Below are positions 1-7,226 of a stretch of 24,087 bases of DNA, piece by piece. Location: positions 1 to 24,087 of the forward strand of contig JBHIFB010000043.1 of the NCBI GenBank assembly GCA_046760905.1, in the 5' to 3' direction. Below the pieces are notes generated by a model. That model saw only the letters and a program-made list of their open reading frames with translations. It was not told the DNA's origin and searched no databases. The DNA comes from JBHIFB01 sp046760905 (GTDB lineage Bacteria; Gemmatimonadota; CAZMKB01). The position numbers and the translations under genes were made by a program. How positions within the stretch are numbered: the stretch's first letter is position 1; the number at the start of each line of letters is the position of its first letter.

Positions 1-35
1 GAAACGCCCGAGTGAAAGGACTCGGAGCCCTGAAT

Positions 36-83
36 CCGGTCAATCCGCATGCCGAAACAAAAGGAACACTGCCCTGAGCCCCC
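36..83 (+). repeat. Left copy of 48-bp inverted repeat near the window ends
   Basis: This 48-bp block matches the reverse complement of the last 48 bases of the window (24040-24087) at 45 of 48 positions. The homology stops on the inner side right after the run of five C (five G in the other copy). The left copy is followed by 35 further bases (1-35) whose counterpart would lie beyond the right end. It lies just outside the ftsY promoter. Read outward on the - strand it contains an ATG (complement of 48-50) opening a frame beginning MRIDRIQ that runs off the left end. It could be the shared 5' end of a multicopy gene or mobile element, or a dispersed intergenic repeat. Base comparison is direct; the nature of the element is not known. 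Confidence 0.85.
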
Positions 84-88
84 TTGTT

Positions 89-117
89 TTGACAACATGC
101 TTGATTCTGTATAGATT
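89..117 (+). promoter_or_regulatory. Sigma-70-type promoter for ftsY
   Basis: A perfect -35 box TTGACA (89-94) is followed by a 17-bp spacer and a weaker -10 box TAGATT (112-117). An overlapping TATAGAT (110-116) is an alternative at 15 bp. Transcription would start near 124, giving a leader of about 40 nt before the ftsY ATG at 165. The -35 box begins 6 bp inside the end of the left terminal repeat. Confidence 0.55.
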
Positions 118-164
118 ACAGCAGAAATTATTTAATCGTTCACTACAGGAAGGAAAGGCTTCTC

Positions 165-1049
165 ATGCTGGGCGGTATCTGGAGTAGGGTGAAAGGCATT
201 ACTAATCTAACCGGTCTGAGGGGAAAGACCTCCATAAGCGAAGAGGAGTTGATGAATCTGGAGGAGACGCTCATCGAGGCCGATTTCGGGGTAAGATTCT
301 CACAGGAACTCACCGGCTGGATACGTAAAAACGGTGTAAGGGGAGAAGACATTCTATCCACCCTACAGGGAAGAGTAGTCGAGATTCTCAATAACGCCTG
401 TTCAGGCAACAGACTCGGAGTGTCTTCCAACCCGGGCGATTGCACCGTGTACATGGTTGTCGGGGCAAACGGTGTGGGGAAGACGACGACAATCGCGAAA
501 CTCGCTCACAGGTTGAAAACGGAGGGGCACAAGGTGATTCTTGCGGCAGCCGATACCTTCAGAGCCGGCGCTATAGATCAGATAAAGATATGGGGTGGGA
601 GGATAGGGATCGAGGTAATCAGTCAGAATGAGGGTGCCGATCCGTCATCAGTCGTGTTCGATGCGATAGACGCTGCCAGGGCAAGAGGAGCGGATTTTCT
701 GATCTGCGATACTTCCGGCAGACTTCATACTCATAACGATCTCATGGACGAGCTCCGGAAGATGAAGAGGATGATCGCAAAGAAGGTGGACGGCGCTCCG
801 CACGAGACACTCCTCATCCTCGATGCTACCACGGGACAGAACGCGATAATTCAGGCCGGGACGTTCAAAAAATATCTGGACGTGAGCGGAGTCATCCTTG
901 CGAAGCTGGATGGGACCGCCAAGGGAGGCAGCGTCGTGGCCATAACTCACGAGACCGGCCTCGCAGTGAAGATGGTAGGCCTCGGGGAAGCTCTGGATGA
1001 CCTCGTCCCCTTCGATCCGTCCCTTTTCGTTAAGGGACTTCTTTCATGA
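165..1049 (+). CDS. ftsY: Signal recognition particle receptor FtsY
   Basis: SRP-receptor GTPase that docks ribosome-SRP complexes at the inner membrane for co-translational insertion of membrane proteins. The 294 residues contain the N and G domains only; the long acidic A domain of E. coli FtsY is absent, as in many bacteria. Visible GTPase motifs are the P-loop GANGVGKT (100-107), DTFRAGA, DTSGR (182-186), AKLDG (246-250, alanine in place of the usual T/S) and the C-terminal GLGEALDDLVPF closing motif. The ATG at 165 is preceded by the purine-rich AGGAAGGAAAGG (147-158). The gene starts the ftsY-recG pair; recG begins 10 nt after its stop. Identification is secure: the GLGE ending and short N-domain separate it from Ffh and FlhF. 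Confidence 0.97.
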   Translation: MLGGIWSRVKGITNLTGLRGKTSISEEELMNLEETLIEADFGVRFSQELTGWIRKNGVRGEDILSTLQGRVVEILNNACSGNRLGVSSNPGDCTVYMVVGANGVGKTTTIAKLAHRLKTEGHKVILAAADTFRAGAIDQIKIWGGRIGIEVISQNEGADPSSVVFDAIDAARARGADFLICDTSGRLHTHNDLMDELRKMKRMIAKKVDGAPHETLLILDATTGQNAIIQAGTFKKYLDVSGVILAKLDGTAKGGSVVAITHETGLAVKMVGLGEALDDLVPFDPSLFVKGLLS

Positions 1050-1059
1050 TCAGCCACAT

Positions 1060-3150
1060 ATGAAAACGAAATCAGCGAAAGGGATTCTCGACTCACCTGT
1101 TCAATATCTTCCGGGAGTGGGTCCCCACAGGGCCACTCTCTTCGAAAGGCTGGGAATAAAAACAGTTCGCGATGTGCTGTTCTACTTTCCGAGACGATAC
1201 ATAGATGCCCGGTCTGTCACAAGGATTTCCGATATCAGTATAGGGGAGAAGACCACCATCGTGGGAAAAGTTATAGGTAAGAATTTGAGAAAAGCCAGGC
1301 GAGGCCCACAGATTCTTACTATACTGGTCTCAGATGAAACAGGAACAATTGAGTGTGTGTGGTTCGGTAGAACTTATCTCGAGAGGCGCTTCAACGCCGG
1401 CGACATTCTGCTTCTTGTAGGGAGGGCGAGGTTCTACCAGGGTATCAAGTTCTATCCGGAGGAGGAGGAGAAACTCTATATCGAAGGAACGGAACTCGTC
1501 CTCGGGGAAGGGAAAGTGATACCGGTTTACGGAGCGACACAGGGTCTCCACCACAAGACAATACGAAGGATTATCGAGAGAGCGATCAGATCATCCCTGT
1601 CTCAATTGGATGAGACACTTCCTTCATATCTGCTCGAGTCCGAATCCCTCCCCACTCTCAGATGGGCGGTGTATAAGATGCATTCTCCGGCCGATACCGG
1701 TGAGTGGGAGAGATCTAAGAAGAGGCTTGCTTTCGAGGAGTTCCTCTATCTCGAGCTGATTCTCGCCCTGAGACACAAGGGGCGCAATGCAAGAAAGGGG
1801 ATCCCCTTCAAGCGCTTGAACACCCTCGTCAGGGAATTCTGGAAGTCACTCCCGTTTAGACTCACGAAAGCGCAGGAGAGTGCGATAAAGAGTATATATC
1901 GGTTCATGGAATCAGAAAGTCCCATGAACGTCCTCGTCCAGGGAGACGTGGGTTCGGGGAAAACAGTCGTGGCTCTTTTTGCGATAATGAGGGCACTCGA
2001 GAACGGCTATCAGGCTGCGCTCATGGCACCGACCGAGGTTCTCGCCGAACAACACGCCAGGACCATAAGCGAGATGATCTCGGGCCTCGATATTAAATTC
2101 GCCCTTCTTACGGGGGCTGTGAGGGGCAGGGACAGAAAATCGATTCTTTCGATGCTATCCAGCCATGAACCTGTGATCATAATCGGAACCCATGCCCTCA
2201 TTCAGGAGGGGGTGTCTTTCAGAAATCTCGGTCTCGTCGTCGTGGATGAGCAACACAGGTTCGGGGTACACCAGAGAGTACAACTGGTGGAGAAGGGATC
2301 CAGTCCAGATTGCCTGGTGATGACGGCCACACCGATCCCGCGCTCTTTAGCGATGACGCTATACGGGGACCTGGATGTCGTCGTAATCGACGAGCTCCCT
2401 CCAGGAAGGCAGAAGGTGGTGACGAAGATCGTTTCCGAGGAGAAACGGAAAGATGTCTACGAATTCATAAGGCAGAAGATCAGGGAGGGTGACCAGGTCT
2501 TCGCCATATATCCCCTCATCGAGCCTTCGGACAAGCTTGGCCTGAAAGATGCATCACAGTGGCACGAAAGATTCAAAAAGGAAATATTCCCTGAATTCAG
2601 GGTACACCTCATCCACGGTCGCATGTCGCATCAGATGAAAGAAGAAGCGATGCGTCTTTTCACATGCCATGAGCTTGACATTCTGGTATCTACAACCGTG
2701 GTCGAGGTCGGTGTCGATGTTCCTCAGGCGTCCATAATGATCATCGAACATGCAGAGCGCTTCGGTCTCTCCCAGCTCCACCAGCTCAGGGGAAGGATCG
2801 GAAGAGGGAGAAGAAAGGGCTACTGCATCCTTTTCACAAAAGATGACATTGCTGAGAACTCCAGGGAGAGGCTCGAGGCGTTCTGTCACACAACAGATGG
2901 ATTCAGAATCGCTGAGGCCGATCTGAAGCTGCGGGGTCCCGGTGAGCTGATAGGAACGAAGCAGCACGGCATCCCATCATTCAAGGTGGCTGACCTGGTA
3001 GAGGACTACCCCATCCTGGAGAGGGCCCGGACACTGGCTTTCGGGATATTGAAAGATGATCCCCAACTCGGCAAGGAGAAGAACGCGATTCTGCGGAGGG
3101 AACTCATCAAGAGGCATGCGAGAGGGCTGAGACTCCTTAAGATCGGGTGA
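1060..3150 (+). CDS. recG: ATP-dependent DNA helicase RecG
   Basis: Branch-migrating superfamily 2 helicase that remodels stalled replication forks and Holliday junctions. With the ATG at 1060 the protein is 696 residues, the usual RecG length. An in-frame start at 997 would overlap ftsY by 53 nt and add an unconserved tail, so it is rejected. An N-terminal wedge/OB region contains a GTIECVWF strand. It is followed by Walker A GDVGSGKT (295-302), the RecG-typical DEQHRFGV box (D396), TATPIPRSLAMTLYGDLD, and in the second helicase lobe VSTTVVEVGVDVP and QLRGRIGRG. The family's C-terminal region (DLKLRGPGE, GTKQHG) is complete. No strong Shine-Dalgarno site precedes 1060, which fits translational coupling to ftsY. 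Confidence 0.97.
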   Translation: MKTKSAKGILDSPVQYLPGVGPHRATLFERLGIKTVRDVLFYFPRRYIDARSVTRISDISIGEKTTIVGKVIGKNLRKARRGPQILTILVSDETGTIECVWFGRTYLERRFNAGDILLLVGRARFYQGIKFYPEEEEKLYIEGTELVLGEGKVIPVYGATQGLHHKTIRRIIERAIRSSLSQLDETLPSYLLESESLPTLRWAVYKMHSPADTGEWERSKKRLAFEEFLYLELILALRHKGRNARKGIPFKRLNTLVREFWKSLPFRLTKAQESAIKSIYRFMESESPMNVLVQGDVGSGKTVVALFAIMRALENGYQAALMAPTEVLAEQHARTISEMISGLDIKFALLTGAVRGRDRKSILSMLSSHEPVIIIGTHALIQEGVSFRNLGLVVVDEQHRFGVHQRVQLVEKGSSPDCLVMTATPIPRSLAMTLYGDLDVVVIDELPPGRQKVVTKIVSEEKRKDVYEFIRQKIREGDQVFAIYPLIEPSDKLGLKDASQWHERFKKEIFPEFRVHLIHGRMSHQMKEEAMRLFTCHELDILVSTTVVEVGVDVPQASIMIIEHAERFGLSQLHQLRGRIGRGRRKGYCILFTKDDIAENSRERLEAFCHTTDGFRIAEADLKLRGPGELIGTKQHGIPSFKVADLVEDYPILERARTLAFGILKDDPQLGKEKNAILRRELIKRHARGLRLLKIG

Positions 3151-3170
3151 ATCGGTGACAAGTTGCGGTC

Positions 3171-3200
3171 TTGACACAACGAGAGCCCATTAGATAAATT
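3171..3200 (+). promoter_or_regulatory. Sigma-70-type promoter for the response-regulator gene
   Basis: Perfect -35 TTGACA (3171-3176) in the recG-response regulator gap. The -10 is either GATAAA (3193-3198, 16-bp spacer) or TAAATT (3195-3200, 18-bp spacer), each matching 4 of 6 consensus bases. The predicted start near 3205 gives a leader of about 80 nt. It would separate transcription of the signalling/envelope genes from recG. Confidence 0.45.
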
Positions 3201-3284
3201 AAGAAAACCAAAGGCCAGAGGCGGCAATCCAGAAGTGGGTTGCGTGCCGAATCAAACACGATATGCCCGTGGGGAAGAACAGGG

Positions 3285-4235
3285 ATGATCGATGAACCGA
3301 AAAGAATCCTCGTTGTGGATGATGAACCCCACATCGGGAAGATCATCAAACTGAATCTCGAGAGCGCCGGTTACATTATACAGATAGCCACCAACGGCAG
3401 AGAGGCTCTCAACCAGGTCGAGAAATTCTCTCCCGACCTCATACTCCTTGATATCATGATGCCGGGGATGAATGGCTATGATGTCCTCTCCCACCTCCGA
3501 ACGCGATTCAAAACAAGCCATATCCCCATTATTTTCCTTACCGCCAAGAGGGAGATCAATGAGAAGGTCACGGGACTGATGCTTGGCGCCGATGATTACA
3601 TCACCAAGCCTTTCGTCACCAAGGAGCTCCTTGCCCGGGTCAACAACATACTCATCAAAAGCTCTTCCTTGAGAACCCTGAGCCCGCTCACAGGCCTTCC
3701 CGGTAACGTCTCGATCCAGAGGGAGACTTCGAAGAGGCTTAAGGAGGACAAGCAGCATGCCTGGATATATGTCGATATAGACAACTTCAAACATTACAAC
3801 GACCATTACGGATTCATTCAGGGAGACGAAGTAATCAAGTTCGTCGCCAATCTGCTCGTAGAGGCTCTCGAGGAGAAGGGCAGCGGTACCGATTTCCTCG
3901 GCCATGTCGGTGGAGATGATTTCCTGATAATCACGTCTGAAGAGAAAATAGCTCCCGTAACCGACTATATAATTGATGAGATTAAGAAGGACTCTTACCG
4001 ATTCTTCCCGCCGGAAGATCTCAAAATTGGTTATTACGAGCATCAGACGAGAAACAATGTCCGCGCAAGGGTTCCCACCGAGCTCTGCCTCACAATGGCT
4101 GTCATCACCAATGAGAAGAAGGAGTTCGACCATCCGGCTCAGTTGAGCACCGTCGCTGCCCAGGTGAAGGAATGGGGTAAATCCATCGAGGGGTCAATTG
4201 TTGTGTATAATCGCAGGCGCTATCCAGGGTGCTAG
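3285..4235 (+). CDS. Response regulator with GGDEF-like output domain (GGDDF variant)
   Basis: Two-domain signalling protein of 316 residues. The receiver domain (about 6-122) has the acidic pair D12/D13, phosphoacceptor D56 in LLDIMMPG, T86 and K108 in the TKP motif. The second domain (about 131-312) has the GGDEF-family opening SPLTGLPGN, the metal/substrate strand VDIDNFKHYND (161-173 region), and GGDDF (209-213) at the signature position. GGDDF replaces GGDEF/GGEEF, and the position where an inhibitory RxxD site is expected reads GTDF, so cyclic-di-GMP synthesis is uncertain. The start at 3285 is supported by GGGGAAG 7 nt upstream; the longer frame from 3240 lacks this. No partner kinase is adjacent; the nearest is at 14558. 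It could be a diguanylate cyclase or an inactive c-di-GMP/protein-binding output. Confidence 0.88.
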   Translation: MIDEPKRILVVDDEPHIGKIIKLNLESAGYIIQIATNGREALNQVEKFSPDLILLDIMMPGMNGYDVLSHLRTRFKTSHIPIIFLTAKREINEKVTGLMLGADDYITKPFVTKELLARVNNILIKSSSLRTLSPLTGLPGNVSIQRETSKRLKEDKQHAWIYVDIDNFKHYNDHYGFIQGDEVIKFVANLLVEALEEKGSGTDFLGHVGGDDFLIITSEEKIAPVTDYIIDEIKKDSYRFFPPEDLKIGYYEHQTRNNVRARVPTELCLTMAVITNEKKEFDHPAQLSTVAAQVKEWGKSIEGSIVVYNRRRYPGC

Positions 4236-4252
4236 TGGAAGGAGAGGGGCTT

Positions 4253-4681
4253 TTGAGGCTGAGAAAAGCCGTCATACTCGCAATCGTGGTGCTGCTAGGT
4301 GGTGTGGGATGCGCAAAACGGTCCACCACTACCGTCGGGGGGGATTCCTCATATCGTGAAGGGAGAGTCGTCGAGGGCAAACTGAGAGACAAGAGCCTTG
4401 AAAGTAATGGTTACCAATACGGCTACAGGGTTCAGCTTTATGCCACCAGGGATGTGGAGAAAGCCAGGAATGTGGCAGAGTCGGCCAGAAGACTCTTCGG
4501 AGAGAAGACCTATATAGAATACCAGGAGCCGCTCTACAAGGTTAGGGTGGGTGATTATCTATTGAGAGATCAGGCCGAAGGAATGCGGCACCGGGTGGCA
4601 TCAAGCGGTTTCGAAGATGCCTGGATTGTGGAAACGACAATTCGCACCTCAGGCATTCAAGAAAAAGGAGAAGCGCACTGA
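4253..4681 (+). CDS. SPOR-domain lipoprotein
   Basis: A 142-residue putative lipoprotein. Residues 1-20 form a positively charged n-region, a hydrophobic stretch and a lipobox-like GVGC with the acylated cysteine at 20. A low-complexity polar linker follows. A SPOR domain then fills about residues 60-135, recognised by the GYRVQLYAT strand, YKVRVGDY, and the closing GFEDAWIV. SPOR domains bind denuded peptidoglycan at septa. The preferred start is TTG 4253, 9 nt after GGAAGGA; an upstream GTG at 4229 overlaps the preceding stop and lies before that Shine-Dalgarno site. The gap to the response regulator is 17 nt, so co-transcription is likely. The glycine at lipobox -3 is unusual, so lipid attachment is probable rather than certain. 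Confidence 0.85.
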   Translation: MRLRKAVILAIVVLLGGVGCAKRSTTTVGGDSSYREGRVVEGKLRDKSLESNGYQYGYRVQLYATRDVEKARNVAESARRLFGEKTYIEYQEPLYKVRVGDYLLRDQAEGMRHRVASSGFEDAWIVETTIRTSGIQEKGEAH

Positions 4682-4719
4682 GAGGGGCTACGAGAGAGCC
4701 AGAGTATCCGTACCGGAGA

Positions 4720-6009
4720 ATTCTCTGCCTGTACGATGATAGAAGGGATATGTTTTATCCCTTTTCGTTTTTACGGCCACTCTCCGAAATGCGAATCGGC
4801 ATGCTCACCATGAGGGAGCGGATCGAGAGAGCGGTGGGTCTCGAAGCGCAACTACTGCTTAACGCTCTCCACCTCCGGGCGATCTCAGAAGACCTGGTAC
4901 CTTCCTGCAAAAAGAGCCCGGCCTTTCACGTAAATTCAGCCCACCTGTCCCTGGCTGTTCCCTCCCTCTTTCTCAGTTCGAGACTCATACCCTCAGGTGA
5001 CCTGGGCCGGATGGTGAAGGAGTCTGCTCCCGCAATGGTGTTCAAATCCGGCAAGGAGATTGCGGGTTTCACACTCCCTCCCACGACAAAAGAATGCGAG
5101 ATCGAAAGGCTCATGAATCCGGATAGAGAATATATCGAGTATCTATCGGGAAGTTCAATTGAAGAGGTCAAAATCGACTCGAAGCTTGTGAGGAATGCGT
5201 GGGAAATGATAGAGATGAATGAATCACAGCTTGCTGCGGATTTCACACTTTTGGCCGGAGAAGGTCGTGACAGACAGAGGTCTCCCCCGGGAGTGGTCCA
5301 GAAAGGTGCCGAGAATATATGGGTTTCAGCTCGAGCTGAGATTTCACCACAGGCGGCCCTGGATGGGAGCAGTGGACCAATATGGATTGCAGAGGGCGTA
5401 AGCGTGCTCCCCTTCTCCTACATCGAAGGACCGGCGTATGTGGGTCATGACACCATAGTGAACGGAGCCATCATCCGAGGCGGAACCACCGTCGGACCCG
5501 TGTGTAGAGTAGGAGGTGAGGTGGAATGCACAATCTTTTTGGGTAATGCTAATAAAGCTCACGGTGGTTTCCTGGGTCATTCGATAGTGGGGGAGTGGGT
5601 GAACCTGGGTGCGGGGACGATCAACTCTGATTTGAAGAACAATTACAGCAGTGTAAAGATTACCGTGGCTGATAAGGTGTACGATACGGGAATGATAAAA
5701 ATGGGAGCCCTCATAGGGGATCATGTAAAAACGGGTATCGGGACACTTATCAATACAGGGGCCGTTTTCGGAATCGGCTGTAATCTATTCGGGGGTGGTA
5801 TCCAACCGAAGTTCATACCCGATTTCATCTGGGGCGGAGCCGGTCGATATGAAGAGTACAGGTTGGAGCCTTTCCTGGAAACAGCCGCCGTCATCATGAA
5901 AAGAAGAGGGAAAACACTGACGCAGAGGCTGCGGGCGTTATTCGAAACCATCTTTCGTATGTCGGCTTCGGCTCGGTTAAAGTGGTTGACCGAAATGAGA
6001 GGAGTATAG
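4720..6009 (+). CDS. GlmU-like sugar nucleotidyltransferase / hexapeptide protein, non-canonical start
   Basis: About 429 residues. The N-terminal part resembles the NTP_transf_4 family of GlmU-like proteins (LYDD near the start, then FLRPLSEMRIGMLTMRERIE). The C-terminal half is a left-handed beta-helix with GlmU-like signatures (NANKAHGGFLGHS, NLGAGTINSDLKNNY, KMGALIGDH). Family members are predicted nucleotide-sugar pyrophosphorylases or acyltransferases; the substrate here is unknown. The start is the odd point. The first ATG in frame (4750) would delete the conserved beta-strand and LYDD loop, which are encoded immediately upstream. No ATG, GTG or TTG occurs in that frame nearby, so I place the start at ATT 4720. 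CTG 4729, 9 nt after GGAGA, is the alternative. A sequencing error is possible. A terminator-like hairpin lies inside codons 8-15. Confidence 0.82.
   Translation: MLCLYDDRRDMFYPFSFLRPLSEMRIGMLTMRERIERAVGLEAQLLLNALHLRAISEDLVPSCKKSPAFHVNSAHLSLAVPSLFLSSRLIPSGDLGRMVKESAPAMVFKSGKEIAGFTLPPTTKECEIERLMNPDREYIEYLSGSSIEEVKIDSKLVRNAWEMIEMNESQLAADFTLLAGEGRDRQRSPPGVVQKGAENIWVSARAEISPQAALDGSSGPIWIAEGVSVLPFSYIEGPAYVGHDTIVNGAIIRGGTTVGPVCRVGGEVECTIFLGNANKAHGGFLGHSIVGEWVNLGAGTINSDLKNNYSSVKITVADKVYDTGMIKMGALIGDHVKTGIGTLINTGAVFGIGCNLFGGGIQPKFIPDFIWGGAGRYEEYRLEPFLETAAVIMKRRGKTLTQRLRALFETIFRMSASARLKWLTEMRGV
4743..4772 (+). terminator. Terminator-like hairpin inside the GlmU-like gene start
   Basis: A perfect 8-bp stem, AAGGGATA (4743-4750) with TATCCCTT (4756-4763), encloses the loop TGTTT and is followed by TTCGTTTTT. 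It has the form of an intrinsic terminator but half of its pairs are A-T. It lies about 60 nt after the SPOR gene stop, where a terminator would be natural, yet inside codons of the conserved GlmU-like N-terminus. It could end part of the upstream transcripts and so lower expression of the downstream genes. Confidence 0.45.
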
Positions 6010-6013
6010 TCCG

Positions 6014-6535
6014 GTGAAAGCGGGTGCGCTCATCCTGGCCTCCGTCTGCTTTCTGTGTGCTGCGTCGGTGTCGCGGTCTTGGGAAATAGAGGCAGGTCCC
6101 GGCTGGTTTCTTCCCCGTGGTGATTGGAGCAGAGGATTCTCCAGTGGGAAGATGCTTGAGCTGAGAGTCTACTTCCCTTTCACGCGGTCTTTGACCGTGG
6201 GTGGAGGGTTGGCGACCGTCAGCATGCCTCAAGATGAGGGTCAGGCCGCGCTAGATTTCATTCTGCCGGGGGTTCTCATCAGGTACGAGCTGAGCCCTCT
6301 GAGGCAGCGGCTGCTGCCACACGTCGGTTTCAAGGCGGGGGTCTCGAGAGAAGTACTGAAAGTGGGATTGGGGAGAGAATCCGATTTCGATATAGTGTTG
6401 AGTGTGGTGGGGGGGTTGTCCTGGAAGATAAGCGGGAGGACCTCCCTTCAGATAGAATCATCACACGTCTGGTTTTTTGCCCCTGATGGTGCGACGGGTT
6501 TTACACTGATTCCTTCATTCAGGATTGCGATGTAG
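6014..6535 (+). CDS. Putative outer-membrane beta-barrel protein
   Basis: A 173-residue protein with an N-terminal signal peptide (KAGALILASVCFLCAAS, cleavage probably near residue 22). The remainder alternates polar and hydrophobic residues in strand-like segments, with many Gly/aromatic turns (GPGWFLP, VGGGLATV, VVGGLSWKI). It ends in a hydrophobic strand, PSFRIAM. These traits fit a small eight-strand outer-membrane barrel of the OmpA/OmpW sort, but no family is recognised. The GTG start is supported by GAGGAG about 10 nt upstream. The gene begins 4 nt after the GlmU-like stop and is followed 6 nt later by a lipoprotein gene, so the three are probably one transcript. The function is unknown. 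Confidence 0.7.
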   Translation: MKAGALILASVCFLCAASVSRSWEIEAGPGWFLPRGDWSRGFSSGKMLELRVYFPFTRSLTVGGGLATVSMPQDEGQAALDFILPGVLIRYELSPLRQRLLPHVGFKAGVSREVLKVGLGRESDFDIVLSVVGGLSWKISGRTSLQIESSHVWFFAPDGATGFTLIPSFRIAM

Positions 6536-6541
6536 AGCGAG

Positions 6542-7210
6542 ATGAAAACCAGCCTGGGAACTCTGTTGAAAAGGTTGCTTCTGATTTTGCCGCTTGCACT
6601 CGCATGCGAGTCCCAGACTTTTTTCAAAAGACTTGCGAGTGATTACACGCCTTACCAGAACATCGGGAATAGGTGGGAATTCGTGGTGGCCGGTGAGGAC
6701 ACCTTCACGATCGAGTGGCTCGTCACCAACCGTGTCACTCTCGGCGGGGTGATGGCCTCGGAGATCGAAGAGGGTGAGAACATCCTCTACATGGCGCGTG
6801 AGCCTGATGGGCTCTATGAATGGGTCAGCACGAAACGGAAATTCTCTGACGAGGAGATAACCCTTGAGGAGAGATGGAGAAAGAGGCTCGAATTGCCTCT
6901 TGCAACCGGAAACAGATGGGTCGATAGCTACGAAAACGAGGTGACCCATACGGGGCTCACATATAGAATGGAATCTAAGCTTGAGGGCGAGGTCGATGGA
7001 ATCGATCCGGTGCTCACCCAGGCGGATTTCTTTGAAAATGCCTATGCGGTTGACATACGTATAGAGACAACGATAGACGATCCTATATCGGGCGAGACAA
7101 CCGAGGTGACCGTGCTGCGAGAGTGGTACGCTCCGGATGTCGGGCTCGTTCGCAGAAAGATAACAGGCTCAGACGAATGGATCCTGCGCGATTTCTCCGT
7201 GATAAAATAA
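6542..7210 (+). CDS. Hypothetical lipoprotein
   Basis: A 222-residue protein with a lipoprotein signal peptide: basic n-region, leucine-rich core and the lipobox LALAC, with the acylated cysteine at residue 22. The mature part is rich in charged residues and beta-strand patterns: YQNIGNRWEFVV near the start, a GNRWVDSYE segment in the middle and a REWYAPDVGLVRRK segment close to the C-terminus. The Gly-x-Arg-Trp and RE-x-YAP-x-VGLV pattern recurs in secreted lipoproteins of FCB-type genomes that have no assigned function; this resemblance is from memory, not from a search. The ATG at 6542 is 6 nt after the preceding stop with a weak GAG-rich ribosome site. Probably periplasm-facing and co-expressed with the beta-barrel gene. 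Confidence 0.75.
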   Translation: MKTSLGTLLKRLLLILPLALACESQTFFKRLASDYTPYQNIGNRWEFVVAGEDTFTIEWLVTNRVTLGGVMASEIEEGENILYMAREPDGLYEWVSTKRKFSDEEITLEERWRKRLELPLATGNRWVDSYENEVTHTGLTYRMESKLEGEVDGIDPVLTQADFFENAYAVDIRIETTIDDPISGETTEVTVLREWYAPDVGLVRRKITGSDEWILRDFSVIK

Positions 7211-7226
7211 ACGCGGGGAAAAGGCC

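Noticed and set aside
997..1059. In-frame start at 997 for recG
   Set aside because: It overlaps ftsY by 53 nt and adds 21 residues not seen in the family; ATG 1060 gives the normal length.
3252..4133. 293-codon frame on the - strand opposite the response regulator
   Set aside because: It is the antisense shadow of a clearly conserved receiver/GGDEF-like gene and resembles no protein.
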